Shown here: one piece after another, positions 1 to 5,419 of the stretch
Numbering within the stretch: position 1 is the stretch's first letter
Layout of the letters: every line of letters starts with the position of its first letter
Assembly (NCBI GenBank): GCA_023653245.1
Contig: JAMNXK010000187.1
Span: 1-5,419 of the forward strand
Origin: Tagaea sp.
GTDB taxonomy: Bacteria > Pseudomonadota > Alphaproteobacteria > CACIAM-22H2
Direction: 5' to 3'
DNA length: 5,419 nucleotides
Translations under genes and position numbers: made by a program
The notes under the pieces: generated by a model
What the model saw: the letters and a program-made list of their open reading frames with translations, nothing else
What the model was told of the DNA's origin: nothing
The model's database searches: none

Positions 1-978
1 GTGGCCAACAACGCGCCCGATTGCGCGATGGTCAAGCTCGCCAACATGTCGCGTTTGCTCGAGATGCGCGCGCTCGAACCGCTCGACCCGATGCTCGGCG
101 GCTGGGCCGGCGCGTCCGACATCGCCGACTCGCTGTGGAATCTGCACAAGGCGCCCGACGGGCGGCGCTATTACATCCCGGTCCAGTACGTCGTGCTCTA
201 TCTCTACTACCGCGTCGACCTGTTCCAGCAGGCCAACGTCGCGGCCCCCAAGAGCTTCGACGAGTTCCTCGCCGCGGCGCGCGCCACCACGCGCGGCGAC
301 GTGCACGGTTTCGGCATGCGCGGCGGCGGCGGCGGGCACGACCATTGGGGCACGTTCGTGCTCGGCGGTGGCGCCACGTTCGAGCGCGGCGGCATGGTCA
401 GCGCAAAGGCGCTGGCGGCCAATCGCTGGTTCGTGGCGCTGGGCCGCCAGCACAATGTGTTCCCGCCTTCCGCGCCGAACGACGGGTTCCGCCAGATCGT
501 CGATAACTTCAAAGCGGGCCGCACCGCGATGACGATCCACCATATCGGCTCGGCCAACGAGATGGTCCAGGCGCTCGGCGACCGCGTCTCGGCCGTGCCC
601 GTGCCGCGCGCGCCCGACGGCAAAGGCTGGACCTCGTTCGGCGACGAGTCCAACGCGGTCTTCGCCGCCAGCCGCAACAAGCAAGCCGCGTTCCGCTGGA
701 TCTCGTTCCTGTCCACCGGCGCCAACAATGTCGAGTTCAACAAATTCACCGGTCAGCTGACGGTGACGCGCTCGGGCATGGCGAACTGGACGCTCCATCC
801 CAAGCGCTTCGTCGACGCCACGGCGGAATCCGTGCCCATCGCGGACTCGCTGCCCAACGTCACGCAGACGGCGGATTTTACCCGCACCGTTTGGCCGACC
901 AACATGCAGCGCGCGCTGCTCGGCCAGATCGAGCCCGACGACATGATGCGCGCGATCGAACGGCACTTCCACGGCTGA
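1..978 (+). CDS. Sugar ABC transporter substrate-binding protein (5'-partial)
   Basis: This is the periplasmic solute-binding component of a CUT1-type (MalE/UgpB-like, family 1) sugar importer, which captures substrate and delivers it to the two permeases encoded next. The visible 325 residues show family hallmarks: LYYRVDLF near residues 67-75 followed by a PKSFDEFLAAA helix (83-93), the KAGRTAMTIHHIG segment (171-183) and FAASRNKQAAFRWISFLST (221-239), the usual 'ok-to-use residues, adjacent helix' block of these proteins. Family members are normally about 400-440 residues, so about 80-110 N-terminal residues, including the expected signal peptide, lie left of the window. The GTG at base 1 is most likely an internal Val codon, not a start. 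The stop is TGA at 976-978, and a strong hairpin follows. The ligand cannot be deduced. A Gly run (108-112) before HDHWG may belong to a flexible loop near the binding cleft; that placement is inference. Confidence 0.93.
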   Translation: MANNAPDCAMVKLANMSRLLEMRALEPLDPMLGGWAGASDIADSLWNLHKAPDGRRYYIPVQYVVLYLYYRVDLFQQANVAAPKSFDEFLAAARATTRGDVHGFGMRGGGGGHDHWGTFVLGGGATFERGGMVSAKALAANRWFVALGRQHNVFPPSAPNDGFRQIVDNFKAGRTAMTIHHIGSANEMVQALGDRVSAVPVPRAPDGKGWTSFGDESNAVFAASRNKQAAFRWISFLSTGANNVEFNKFTGQLTVTRSGMANWTLHPKRFVDATAESVPIADSLPNVTQTADFTRTVWPTNMQRALLGQIEPDDMMRAIERHFHG

Positions 979-984
979 CGGGAA

Positions 985-1008
985 GGGGGCGGCGTGCGCG
1001 CCGCCCCC
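985..1008 (+). promoter_or_regulatory. Perfect GC hairpin between binding-protein and permease genes
   Basis: The arms GGGGGCGGCG (985-994) and CGCCGCCCCC (999-1008) are exact reverse complements, giving a 10-bp all-G/C stem with a 4-nt TGCG loop (995-998). It starts 7 bp after the TGA of the binding-protein gene. No T-tract follows (the next bases are GCTCGCTTCGAC), so it is not a classical Rho-independent terminator. Known precedent: hairpins or REP elements between malE and malF protect the upstream mRNA, so that binding protein outnumbers permease. I infer the same role here, or partial attenuation. The right arm and the last base of the left arm lie within the longest possible reading frame of the permease, and the GTG candidate start (994-996) is buried in the structure. 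Confidence 0.65.
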
Positions 1009-1896
1009 GCTCGCTTCGACATGGTCGGTTCGCGCGCCACGCCCTATCTGTTCCTCGCTCCCGCCATGCTCGCCACGGCGGCGGTGGTGCTCTATCCCGT
1101 GGCGACGACTTTGTGGATGAGCCTGCACGACTTCGTTCTGTTCCGGCCGCACAACGTGCCCTTCGTCGGCTTGGGCAATTACGAGCGTCTGCTGGGCGAC
1201 GAGGCGTTCTGGATCTCGCTCGGCCATTCCTTCGTCTGGGTCGGACTGTCGGTCGGGCTGCAATTCGCGCTGGGGCTCGCCGCGGCCTTGGTGCTCAACG
1301 AGAGTTTCGTTTTCCGCGGGCTCGCGCGCGCGCTGATCGTGGTGCCCTGGGCGCTGCCCTCGGTGATCATCGGGCTGATGTTCACCTGGATCTACGACTA
1401 CAATCTGGGCCTGCTCAACGATCTGCTGCTGCGCGTCGGGCTGCTCGACAAGCCGGTCGCGTGGCTCGCACGCCCCGACACGGCCTTGTTCTCGGTGATC
1501 GCGGCGCTCGTCTGGCAAGGTTTCCCGTTCTTCGCGGTGACGATCCTCGCGGGGCTGCAGGCGATCCCGGCGGAATTGCACGAAGCCGCCGAGATCGACG
1601 GCGCCACGCGTCTGCAGCGTTTCCGCCACGTGGTCTGGCCCGGCCTCAAGGGCGTGATCCTGACAGCCCTGCTGCTGCGCACGATTTGGGTCGCGAATTC
1701 GCTCGACGTGATCCTGGTGATGACCGGCGGCGGGCCGGGCTATGCCACGCACACGCTGCCGCTCTACGCCTTCTTGCGCGCCTATGGCGGGATGGAGTTC
1801 GGCTACGCGTCGGCGCTGGCCGTGGTGTTGACGCTGTTCTTGATGCTGCTCGCCCTCGCCCATGTGCGCCGCGCGATGCGGGATTCGTTCCGATGA
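994..1896 (+). CDS. Sugar ABC transporter permease, MalF/UgpA type
   Basis: This is an inner-membrane permease subunit of a CUT1 sugar importer, expected to pair with the permease encoded just downstream. Numbering from the GTG at 994 (300 aa), hydrophobic segments lie near residues 18-36, 76-100, 111-135, 165-190, 219-243 and 268-290, the usual six helices. The cytoplasmic EAA loop that docks on the ATPase is clear: ELHEAAEIDGATRLQRF (194-210), with E197-A-A and the invariant G203, followed by WPGLKG. The TGGGPGYAT motif (244-252) is typical of MalF-like proteins. The start is uncertain. GTG 994 has a purine-rich GGAAGGGGG upstream (981-989), but both lie in or beside the strong hairpin. ATG 1021 (291 aa) begins MVGSRATPYLFLAPA, which fits the family N-terminus better but has no evident Shine-Dalgarno site. 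The gene ends in an ATGA overlap with the next gene. Confidence 0.95.
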   Translation: MRAAPARFDMVGSRATPYLFLAPAMLATAAVVLYPVATTLWMSLHDFVLFRPHNVPFVGLGNYERLLGDEAFWISLGHSFVWVGLSVGLQFALGLAAALVLNESFVFRGLARALIVVPWALPSVIIGLMFTWIYDYNLGLLNDLLLRVGLLDKPVAWLARPDTALFSVIAALVWQGFPFFAVTILAGLQAIPAELHEAAEIDGATRLQRFRHVVWPGLKGVILTALLLRTIWVANSLDVILVMTGGGPGYATHTLPLYAFLRAYGGMEFGYASALAVVLTLFLMLLALAHVRRAMRDSFR

Positions 1897-2729
1897 TCGA
1901 ACGCCGCTCGCGCGCCCGCCGCTTCTTCGAGATCGAATGTCCCGCGATCCTGCTCGTGATCGTGGCCTTGGCGCCCTATGTCTGGATGGCGATCACCTCC
2001 ATCAAGCCGGATACGGAGATCGCGCGCTTTCCCGTGGTCTACTGGCCGGAAAACCCGACCCTCGGCCACTACGCCGATCTGTTCGCGCGCACCAGCTTCC
2101 CGAAGAACCTGCTCGACTCGTTGATCGTCGCGGTCGGCGCCAGCGCGCTCGGGCTCGGCCTGGCGCTGCCCGCGTCCTACGCGTTCTCGCGCTTCGGCTT
2201 CGTGGGCCGGCGTTTCCTGATGACCCAGTTCCTGACCATCAACATGTTTCCGATCGTGTTGATGATCATTCCGCTCTTCGTGGCGATGCGCCAGCTCGGC
2301 TTGCTCGACACCGTGCCGGGCGTCGTGCTCGGCCACGCGACCTTCGCGATCCCCTTCGCCATCTGGATGCTGACGAGTTACCTGAACGGCATCCCCAAGG
2401 AGCTCGACGAAGCGGCCATGATCGACGGCGCGTCGCGCCTGGCCGCGATCCGCCACGTGCTGCTGCCGCTCGCCGCCCCCGGGATCGCGGCGACGGGGAT
2501 CTACATCTTCGTCGCCTCGTGGAACGAGTATCTGTTCGCGATGATGCTCTCGGGCCAGAACGTGCGCACCGTGACCGTGGCGCTGCAATCCTTCATCGGC
2601 GAGTACACGATCCAATGGGGCTTGCTCACCGCCGGCGGCACGCTGGTGGCGCTGCCCGTGACGCTGCTGTTCTTGTTCGTCCAACGCCATCTGATCGGCG
2701 GGCTGACCGCCGGAGCCGTGAAATCATGA
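1893..2729 (+). CDS. Sugar ABC transporter permease, MalG/UgpE type
   Basis: This is the second inner-membrane permease of the CUT1 importer (278 aa, normal length for the family). A basic N-terminus (RRSRARR) precedes the first helix (about 17-36). SIKPDTEI (36-43) is the family's characteristic post-TM1 periplasmic segment, in which MalG-type proteins carry 'S-x-K'. Other helices fall near 74-98, 109-133, 141-163, 193-215 and 243-264. The EAA loop reads ELDEAAMIDGASRLAAIRHVLLP (starting at E170), with E173-A-A and G179. ASWNEYLFA (208-216) and the C-terminal QRHLIGGLTAGAVKS (264-278) are classical MalG/UgpE signatures. The ATG at 1893 overlaps the upstream stop by four bases (ATGA), and no strong ribosome-binding site is seen, so translation probably couples to the first permease. 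The gene ends in another ATGA overlap. The cognate ATPase gene is not in the window. Confidence 0.96.
   Translation: MIERRSRARRFFEIECPAILLVIVALAPYVWMAITSIKPDTEIARFPVVYWPENPTLGHYADLFARTSFPKNLLDSLIVAVGASALGLGLALPASYAFSRFGFVGRRFLMTQFLTINMFPIVLMIIPLFVAMRQLGLLDTVPGVVLGHATFAIPFAIWMLTSYLNGIPKELDEAAMIDGASRLAAIRHVLLPLAAPGIAATGIYIFVASWNEYLFAMMLSGQNVRTVTVALQSFIGEYTIQWGLLTAGGTLVALPVTLLFLFVQRHLIGGLTAGAVKS
2712..2715 (+). promoter_or_regulatory. Likely ribosome-binding site of the epimerase gene
   Basis: GGAG lies 10 bases upstream of the ATG at 2726, inside the end of the second permease gene. It supports that ATG as the start and suggests some independent initiation in addition to coupling through the ATGA overlap. 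Confidence 0.5.
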
Positions 2730-3613
2730 AGCCCAACGAAATCGGAATCATCTCGATGTTCTACGCGCGGCCCTTCGGCCGCGAACATTTCGACCGCTTC
2801 GCGCGCGCGCGCAAGGCGGGGATGGATTTCGTCGAGCTGCTCGTCCCCGAGCCCGGCGAGCTCGACCTGGCCGAGGCCAAAGCCGCGGCGGCGGGCGAAG
2901 GGCTCGGCCTGGTGCTCGCGGCCCGGGTCAATCTTCAGCGCGACCTCGCGAGCGCCGATGCCGCGGCGCGCGCCGCCGGCCTCGCCTATCTGCGAACTTG
3001 CGTCGACGTCGCCGTCGCGTTGGGCGCCAAGATCGTCGGCGGGCCGCTTTACGGCGCGCCTTTGGTGTTCGCCGGCCGCGCGCCGGCACCGGTCGAGCCC
3101 GATGCGCGCAAGCGCCGCGTCGATTGGGTCGTCGACGGATTGCGCGCGGCGGCGGCCTACGCCGCCGGCAAGGGCGTGACGCTCGGTCTCGAGCCCTTGA
3201 ACCGCTTCGAGACCGATTTCGCCAACACGACCGAGCACGCGCTGGAGATCGTCGACGCGGTGGGGTCGCCCGCGCTCGGCGCGATGCTCGACACGTTCCA
3301 TATGAATATGGAGGACCGCGACATCGCCGCATCGATCCGCAAGGCGGGAAGCAGGGTCGTGCATTTCCAAGCCAACGAGAACCATCGCGGCTTCCTGGGC
3401 GACGGGCATATCGACTGGCCCGCGGTCGCCCGCGCGCTGGTCGCGATCGGCTATCGCGGGCCGATCACGCTGGAGCCGTTCCGGCGCGACGACGTGCCGG
3501 CGGGCACATGCGTGGCGCAGTGGCGCGCGCCGCATCGCGACGAGGATTCCGAGCTGGCGGCGAGTGCGGCACTGCTGCGCGCGTGCCTGGACGCGGCGCG
3601 GAGGGCGGCATGA
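2726..3613 (+). CDS. TIM-barrel sugar epimerase/isomerase (D-tagatose/D-psicose 3-epimerase-like)
   Basis: This is a predicted cytoplasmic (beta/alpha)8 enzyme of the xylose-isomerase-like superfamily (295 aa), probably converting one ketose or keto-acid sugar epimer to another with a divalent metal. The signature EPLNRFE (156-162) gives the metal-ligand Glu156 and Glu162. DTFHMNMED (189-197) gives Asp189 and His192. ENHRGFLGDGHIDW (218-231) carries Arg221, and ITLEPF gives Glu250. These match D-tagatose 3-epimerase residues E152, E158, D185, H188, R217 and E246 (from memory) with a constant offset of four. At the equivalent of metal ligand H211 this protein has Gln215 (HFQANENHR). Gln at that site also occurs in hydroxypyruvate isomerase-like relatives, so the exact reaction is open. 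The ATG at 2726 overlaps the permease stop by four bases, and GGAG at 2712-2715 is a reasonable ribosome-binding site. Co-transcription with the importer implies action on the imported substrate or its product. Confidence 0.88.
   Translation: MKPNEIGIISMFYARPFGREHFDRFARARKAGMDFVELLVPEPGELDLAEAKAAAAGEGLGLVLAARVNLQRDLASADAAARAAGLAYLRTCVDVAVALGAKIVGGPLYGAPLVFAGRAPAPVEPDARKRRVDWVVDGLRAAAAYAAGKGVTLGLEPLNRFETDFANTTEHALEIVDAVGSPALGAMLDTFHMNMEDRDIAASIRKAGSRVVHFQANENHRGFLGDGHIDWPAVARALVAIGYRGPITLEPFRRDDVPAGTCVAQWRAPHRDEDSELAASAALLRACLDAARRAA
3600..3605 (+). promoter_or_regulatory. Likely ribosome-binding site of the Gfo/Idh/MocA gene
   Basis: GGAGGG ends four bases before the ATG at 3610, within the last codons of the epimerase gene. 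This is the strongest Shine-Dalgarno match in the window and fixes the oxidoreductase start, although the spacing is slightly short. Confidence 0.55.
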
Positions 3614-4626
3614 GGATCGGCTGGATCGGCTGCGGGACGCACGCGTCGGAGATGCTGCTCCCGCATCTCGTGCGTCACGACGCGACGCTCGCGGCGCTGT
3701 GCGACACCGACGCGGCGCGGCTGGCGAAGATCGCGCGCGCCTATGGCGTCGCGGCCGGGAGCTGCACGACCGACGCGGCGGCGCTGCTGGCGCGCAAGGA
3801 CATCGACGCCATCGGCATGGCGATCGGGCCGGCGGCGCATGTCGAGCTCGGCATGGCGGCCTTGGCGCGGGGCTTGCCCGTGTTCATGGAAAAGCCACCG
3901 GGTGCGAACGCCGCCCAGGCCCGGCGCTTGGCCGATGCCGCCGCGAAGGCGGGCAAGCCGCTCGTGCTCGGCTTCATGAAGCGCTACTCGACCGCCAACC
4001 GCATCGCGATCAATCTCGTGCGCAAAGCCGAGTTCGGCGCCCCGGCGAGCTTCCTCGGGCAATACATGACCGCGCCCACCTATTTCGCCAAGGACCCGGA
4101 TTACACCGGCTTCTATCTCCATCACTGCGTCCACTACATGGACCTGGTGCCCCATCTGATGGGCAAGCCGGTGGCGCTCAACGCGCGCCGGCACGAGTTG
4201 GCGCCGGGCAAGAAGCTGCTGCATGTCGATTTCCGCTTCGCGAGCGGCGCGCTCGCCACGCTGGTCATGGGCACGCATCAAAGCCGCGCCACGCCGATGG
4301 AATGGTGGCAGGTGATGGGCGATCACCGGCGCGTGGAGGTGCGCAACGTCCACGAAGTGCGTTACTTCCGCGCGCCCGAGTTCAAGGTCGGCCGGACCGA
4401 CGCCACGCTCGACGACGGCGTCGACACGCTGGTGTGGGAGCCGAACCTGACCGTGGCGGCGAACGAGGATCACAAAGGCTATCACGCCTTGCTCGGCGAT
4501 TTCCTGGCGCTCGCGAAGGGCGAGCCGCGCGAGGCGCCCGGGATCGCCGACGGCGTGGCGGCGATGACGCTGCTCGACGCGATGATCGCCTCGGCCGAGT
4601 CCGGCGGACCGGTGGCGCTGGCGTGA
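3610..4626 (+). CDS. Gfo/Idh/MocA-family NAD(P)-dependent oxidoreductase
   Basis: This is a predicted cytoplasmic dehydrogenase of 338 residues, normal for the family, oxidising or reducing a hydroxyl on a sugar, inositol or sugar derivative. An N-terminal Rossmann fold opens with MRIGWIGCGTHASE, a GxGxx(A) dinucleotide-binding loop in which the third Gly is Ala12, a common variant. The family EKP motif is at 94-96 (FMEKPPG), with Lys95 the conserved catalytic lysine. GFMKRYS (121-127) continues the pattern. The C-terminal domain contains HHCVHYMDLV (171-180), matching the usual H-x-x-D active-site motif with His175 and Asp178. ATG 3610 overlaps the epimerase stop by four bases, and GGAGGG at 3600-3605 is a good, slightly close ribosome-binding site. 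The substrate is unknown. Relatives act on myo-inositol, glucose-fructose, 1,5-anhydrofructose or 3-keto-glycosides, and the sequence alone does not choose among them. Confidence 0.93.
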   Translation: MRIGWIGCGTHASEMLLPHLVRHDATLAALCDTDAARLAKIARAYGVAAGSCTTDAAALLARKDIDAIGMAIGPAAHVELGMAALARGLPVFMEKPPGANAAQARRLADAAAKAGKPLVLGFMKRYSTANRIAINLVRKAEFGAPASFLGQYMTAPTYFAKDPDYTGFYLHHCVHYMDLVPHLMGKPVALNARRHELAPGKKLLHVDFRFASGALATLVMGTHQSRATPMEWWQVMGDHRRVEVRNVHEVRYFRAPEFKVGRTDATLDDGVDTLVWEPNLTVAANEDHKGYHALLGDFLALAKGEPREAPGIADGVAAMTLLDAMIASAESGGPVALA

Positions 4627-5419
4627 TGCGCTTCGATCGCGCGCGCGCCGCACCTGGGATCGTCCATCTCGGCTGCGGGGCGTTCCACCGCGCGCATCAG
4701 GCCTGGTTCACCCAGCGCGCGCTCGACGCCGCGTTCGGCCCGTGGGGGATCGTCGCGGTCAATCTGCGCGGGGCGGCCGTGCCCGACGCGCTGAACGCGC
4801 AAGACCGGCTTTACACCCTGACCACACGCGGGCCCGAGGGCGAGACGGACGAGATCGTGGGTTCGATCGTCGCGGCGCTTCACGCGCCCACTGACCCGGC
4901 GCGGGTGATCGCACGCCTGGCCGATCCGGCCACGCGAATCGTCACTCTCACCGTGACCGAGAAGGGCTACCGCCACGTCCCGGCGACGGGCGATCTCGAC
5001 GTGGACCATCCCGACATCGTCGCCGATCTGGCGGCGCCGGATGCGCCGCGCTCGGCGGTGGGCTTCCTGGCCGCCGCTCTCGCCGAGATCCGCGCGCGCG
5101 GACACGCGCCGCCCGCGATCCTCAGCTGCGACAATCTGCCGGGCAACGGGCGCGTGCTCGCCAAACTGGTCGGGCAATTCGCGGCACTGCGCGATCCGGC
5201 GCTCGCGTCGTGGATCGGCGCGAATGTCCGATTTCCCGCGACCATGGTCGATCGCATCGTGCCGGCGACGACCGAGGCGGACCGCGAAGCCTTGCGCGCG
5301 CGCGCCGGGTACGTCGATCGGGCCTGCGTCGTCGCCGAGAACTTCGCGCAATGGGTGATCGAGGACTGGGACGGCCCGCGTCCGGCCTGGGCGCAAGCCG
5401 GCGCGCAGATCGTTCCCGA
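4626..5419 (+). CDS. Mannitol dehydrogenase/fructuronate reductase-family protein (3'-partial)
   Basis: This is a polyol or aldonate dehydrogenase of the long-chain mannitol dehydrogenase family (MtlD/UxuB/UxaB/DalD relatives), which interconverts a polyol or hexonate and its 2-keto form with NAD(P). The frame stays open to the right edge, giving 264 residues of an expected 450-500. Visible signatures, in order: the Rossmann loop HLGCGAFHRAHQAWF (14-28), VTEKGY (110-115), SCDNLPGNG (167-175), FPATMVDRIVP (203-213) and ENFAQWVIEDW (238-248). The last three are strongly diagnostic. The catalytic lysine region (the K-x4-N-x2-H type motif in P. fluorescens mannitol dehydrogenase) lies beyond the window. 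The ATG at 4626 overlaps the preceding stop by one base (TGATG), with no clear Shine-Dalgarno site close by, which suggests coupled reinitiation. Mannitol/arabinitol dehydrogenase and fructuronate reductase cannot be separated on this half. Confidence 0.93.
   Translation, partial: MRFDRARAAPGIVHLGCGAFHRAHQAWFTQRALDAAFGPWGIVAVNLRGAAVPDALNAQDRLYTLTTRGPEGETDEIVGSIVAALHAPTDPARVIARLADPATRIVTLTVTEKGYRHVPATGDLDVDHPDIVADLAAPDAPRSAVGFLAAALAEIRARGHAPPAILSCDNLPGNGRVLAKLVGQFAALRDPALASWIGANVRFPATMVDRIVPATTEADREALRARAGYVDRACVVAENFAQWVIEDWDGPRPAWAQAGAQIVP

Noticed and set aside
1..3. GTG at base 1 as a true start codon
   Set aside because: The product would lack the signal peptide and about 80-110 N-terminal residues normal for the family. 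The codon coincides with the window edge.
322..336. GGC-repeat tract encoding a Gly run in the binding protein
   Set aside because: It is in frame and short, and is typical of high-GC Gly codons. There is no sign of a frameshift or an expandable repeat.
985..1015. Reading the 985-1008 hairpin as a Rho-independent terminator
   Set aside because: No run of T follows the stem, and the gene order argues for read-through into the permeases.
891..1892. Open frame running about 1 kb upstream of the second permease, overlapping the binding-protein and first permease genes
   Set aside because: It is an Arg/Ala/Gly-rich shadow of the two real genes in another frame. The family N-terminus and the ATGA overlap place the real start at 1893.
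2766..2783. 7-bp perfect inverted repeat with CTTC loop in codons 14-20 of the epimerase
   Set aside because: It encodes an ordinary ARPFGR stretch, and short GC palindromes arise often by chance at this base composition. There is no T-tract and no positional logic.
1803..3535. Long antisense open frames at 1803-2690 and 2501-3535
   Set aside because: They oppose strongly supported permease and epimerase genes, lack family signatures, and are low-complexity Arg/Gly/Asp/His products of codon bias.
3451..4653. Long antisense open frame (400 codons) opposite the Gfo/Idh/MocA gene
   Set aside because: The composition is Arg/His/Ala-rich with no recognisable motif. Long antisense frames are expected in high-GC genes, and the + strand gene is unambiguous.
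4482..5396. Antisense open frame opposite the mannitol dehydrogenase-family gene
   Set aside because: The + strand frame from 4626 shows several diagnostic motifs in order and stays open to the edge. The antisense product has none.

Overview
The window is a compact, single-strand (+) gene cluster from a high-GC bacterium, most likely a proteobacterium and plausibly an alphaproteobacterium of the rhizobial/rhodospirillal type. This taxonomic guess rests on strong G/C third-position bias, very tight gene packing and the type of genes; no marker gene is present. Six genes, all rightward, fill essentially the whole 5.4 kb. The first is cut by the left edge and the last by the right edge.

Layout: (1) 1-978, C-terminal three quarters of a periplasmic sugar-binding protein of an ABC importer; (2) 994-1896, MalF/UgpA-type permease; (3) 1893-2729, MalG/UgpE-type permease; (4) 2726-3613, TIM-barrel sugar epimerase/isomerase of the D-tagatose/D-psicose 3-epimerase superfamily; (5) 3610-4626, Gfo/Idh/MocA-family NAD(P)-dependent oxidoreductase; (6) 4626-5419, N-terminal part of a mannitol dehydrogenase/fructuronate reductase-family enzyme, open to the end of the window. 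The only gap is 15 bp after the binding-protein gene. Every later junction is an overlap: ATGA at three junctions and TGATG at the fourth. This indicates one polycistronic, translationally coupled operon.

Together the genes look like an uptake-plus-catabolism unit for a carbohydrate or polyol. The binding protein and two permeases form most of a CUT1 importer; its ATPase is not in the window. Three soluble enzymes (one epimerase/isomerase and two nicotinamide-dependent dehydrogenases) would then interconvert the imported sugar, sugar acid or polyol. The actual substrate cannot be read from the sequence.

The most notable non-coding signal is a perfect, all-G/C hairpin (10-bp stem, 4-nt loop, 985-1008) between the binding-protein and permease genes. 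It has no T-tract, so it resembles the differential-expression/mRNA-stability elements known between binding-protein and permease genes, and it buries the GTG that would otherwise be the permease start. The most notable protein detail is a Gln in the epimerase at the position of a canonical metal-binding His. I see no RNA genes, mobile elements, CRISPR arrays, promoters or canonical terminators.
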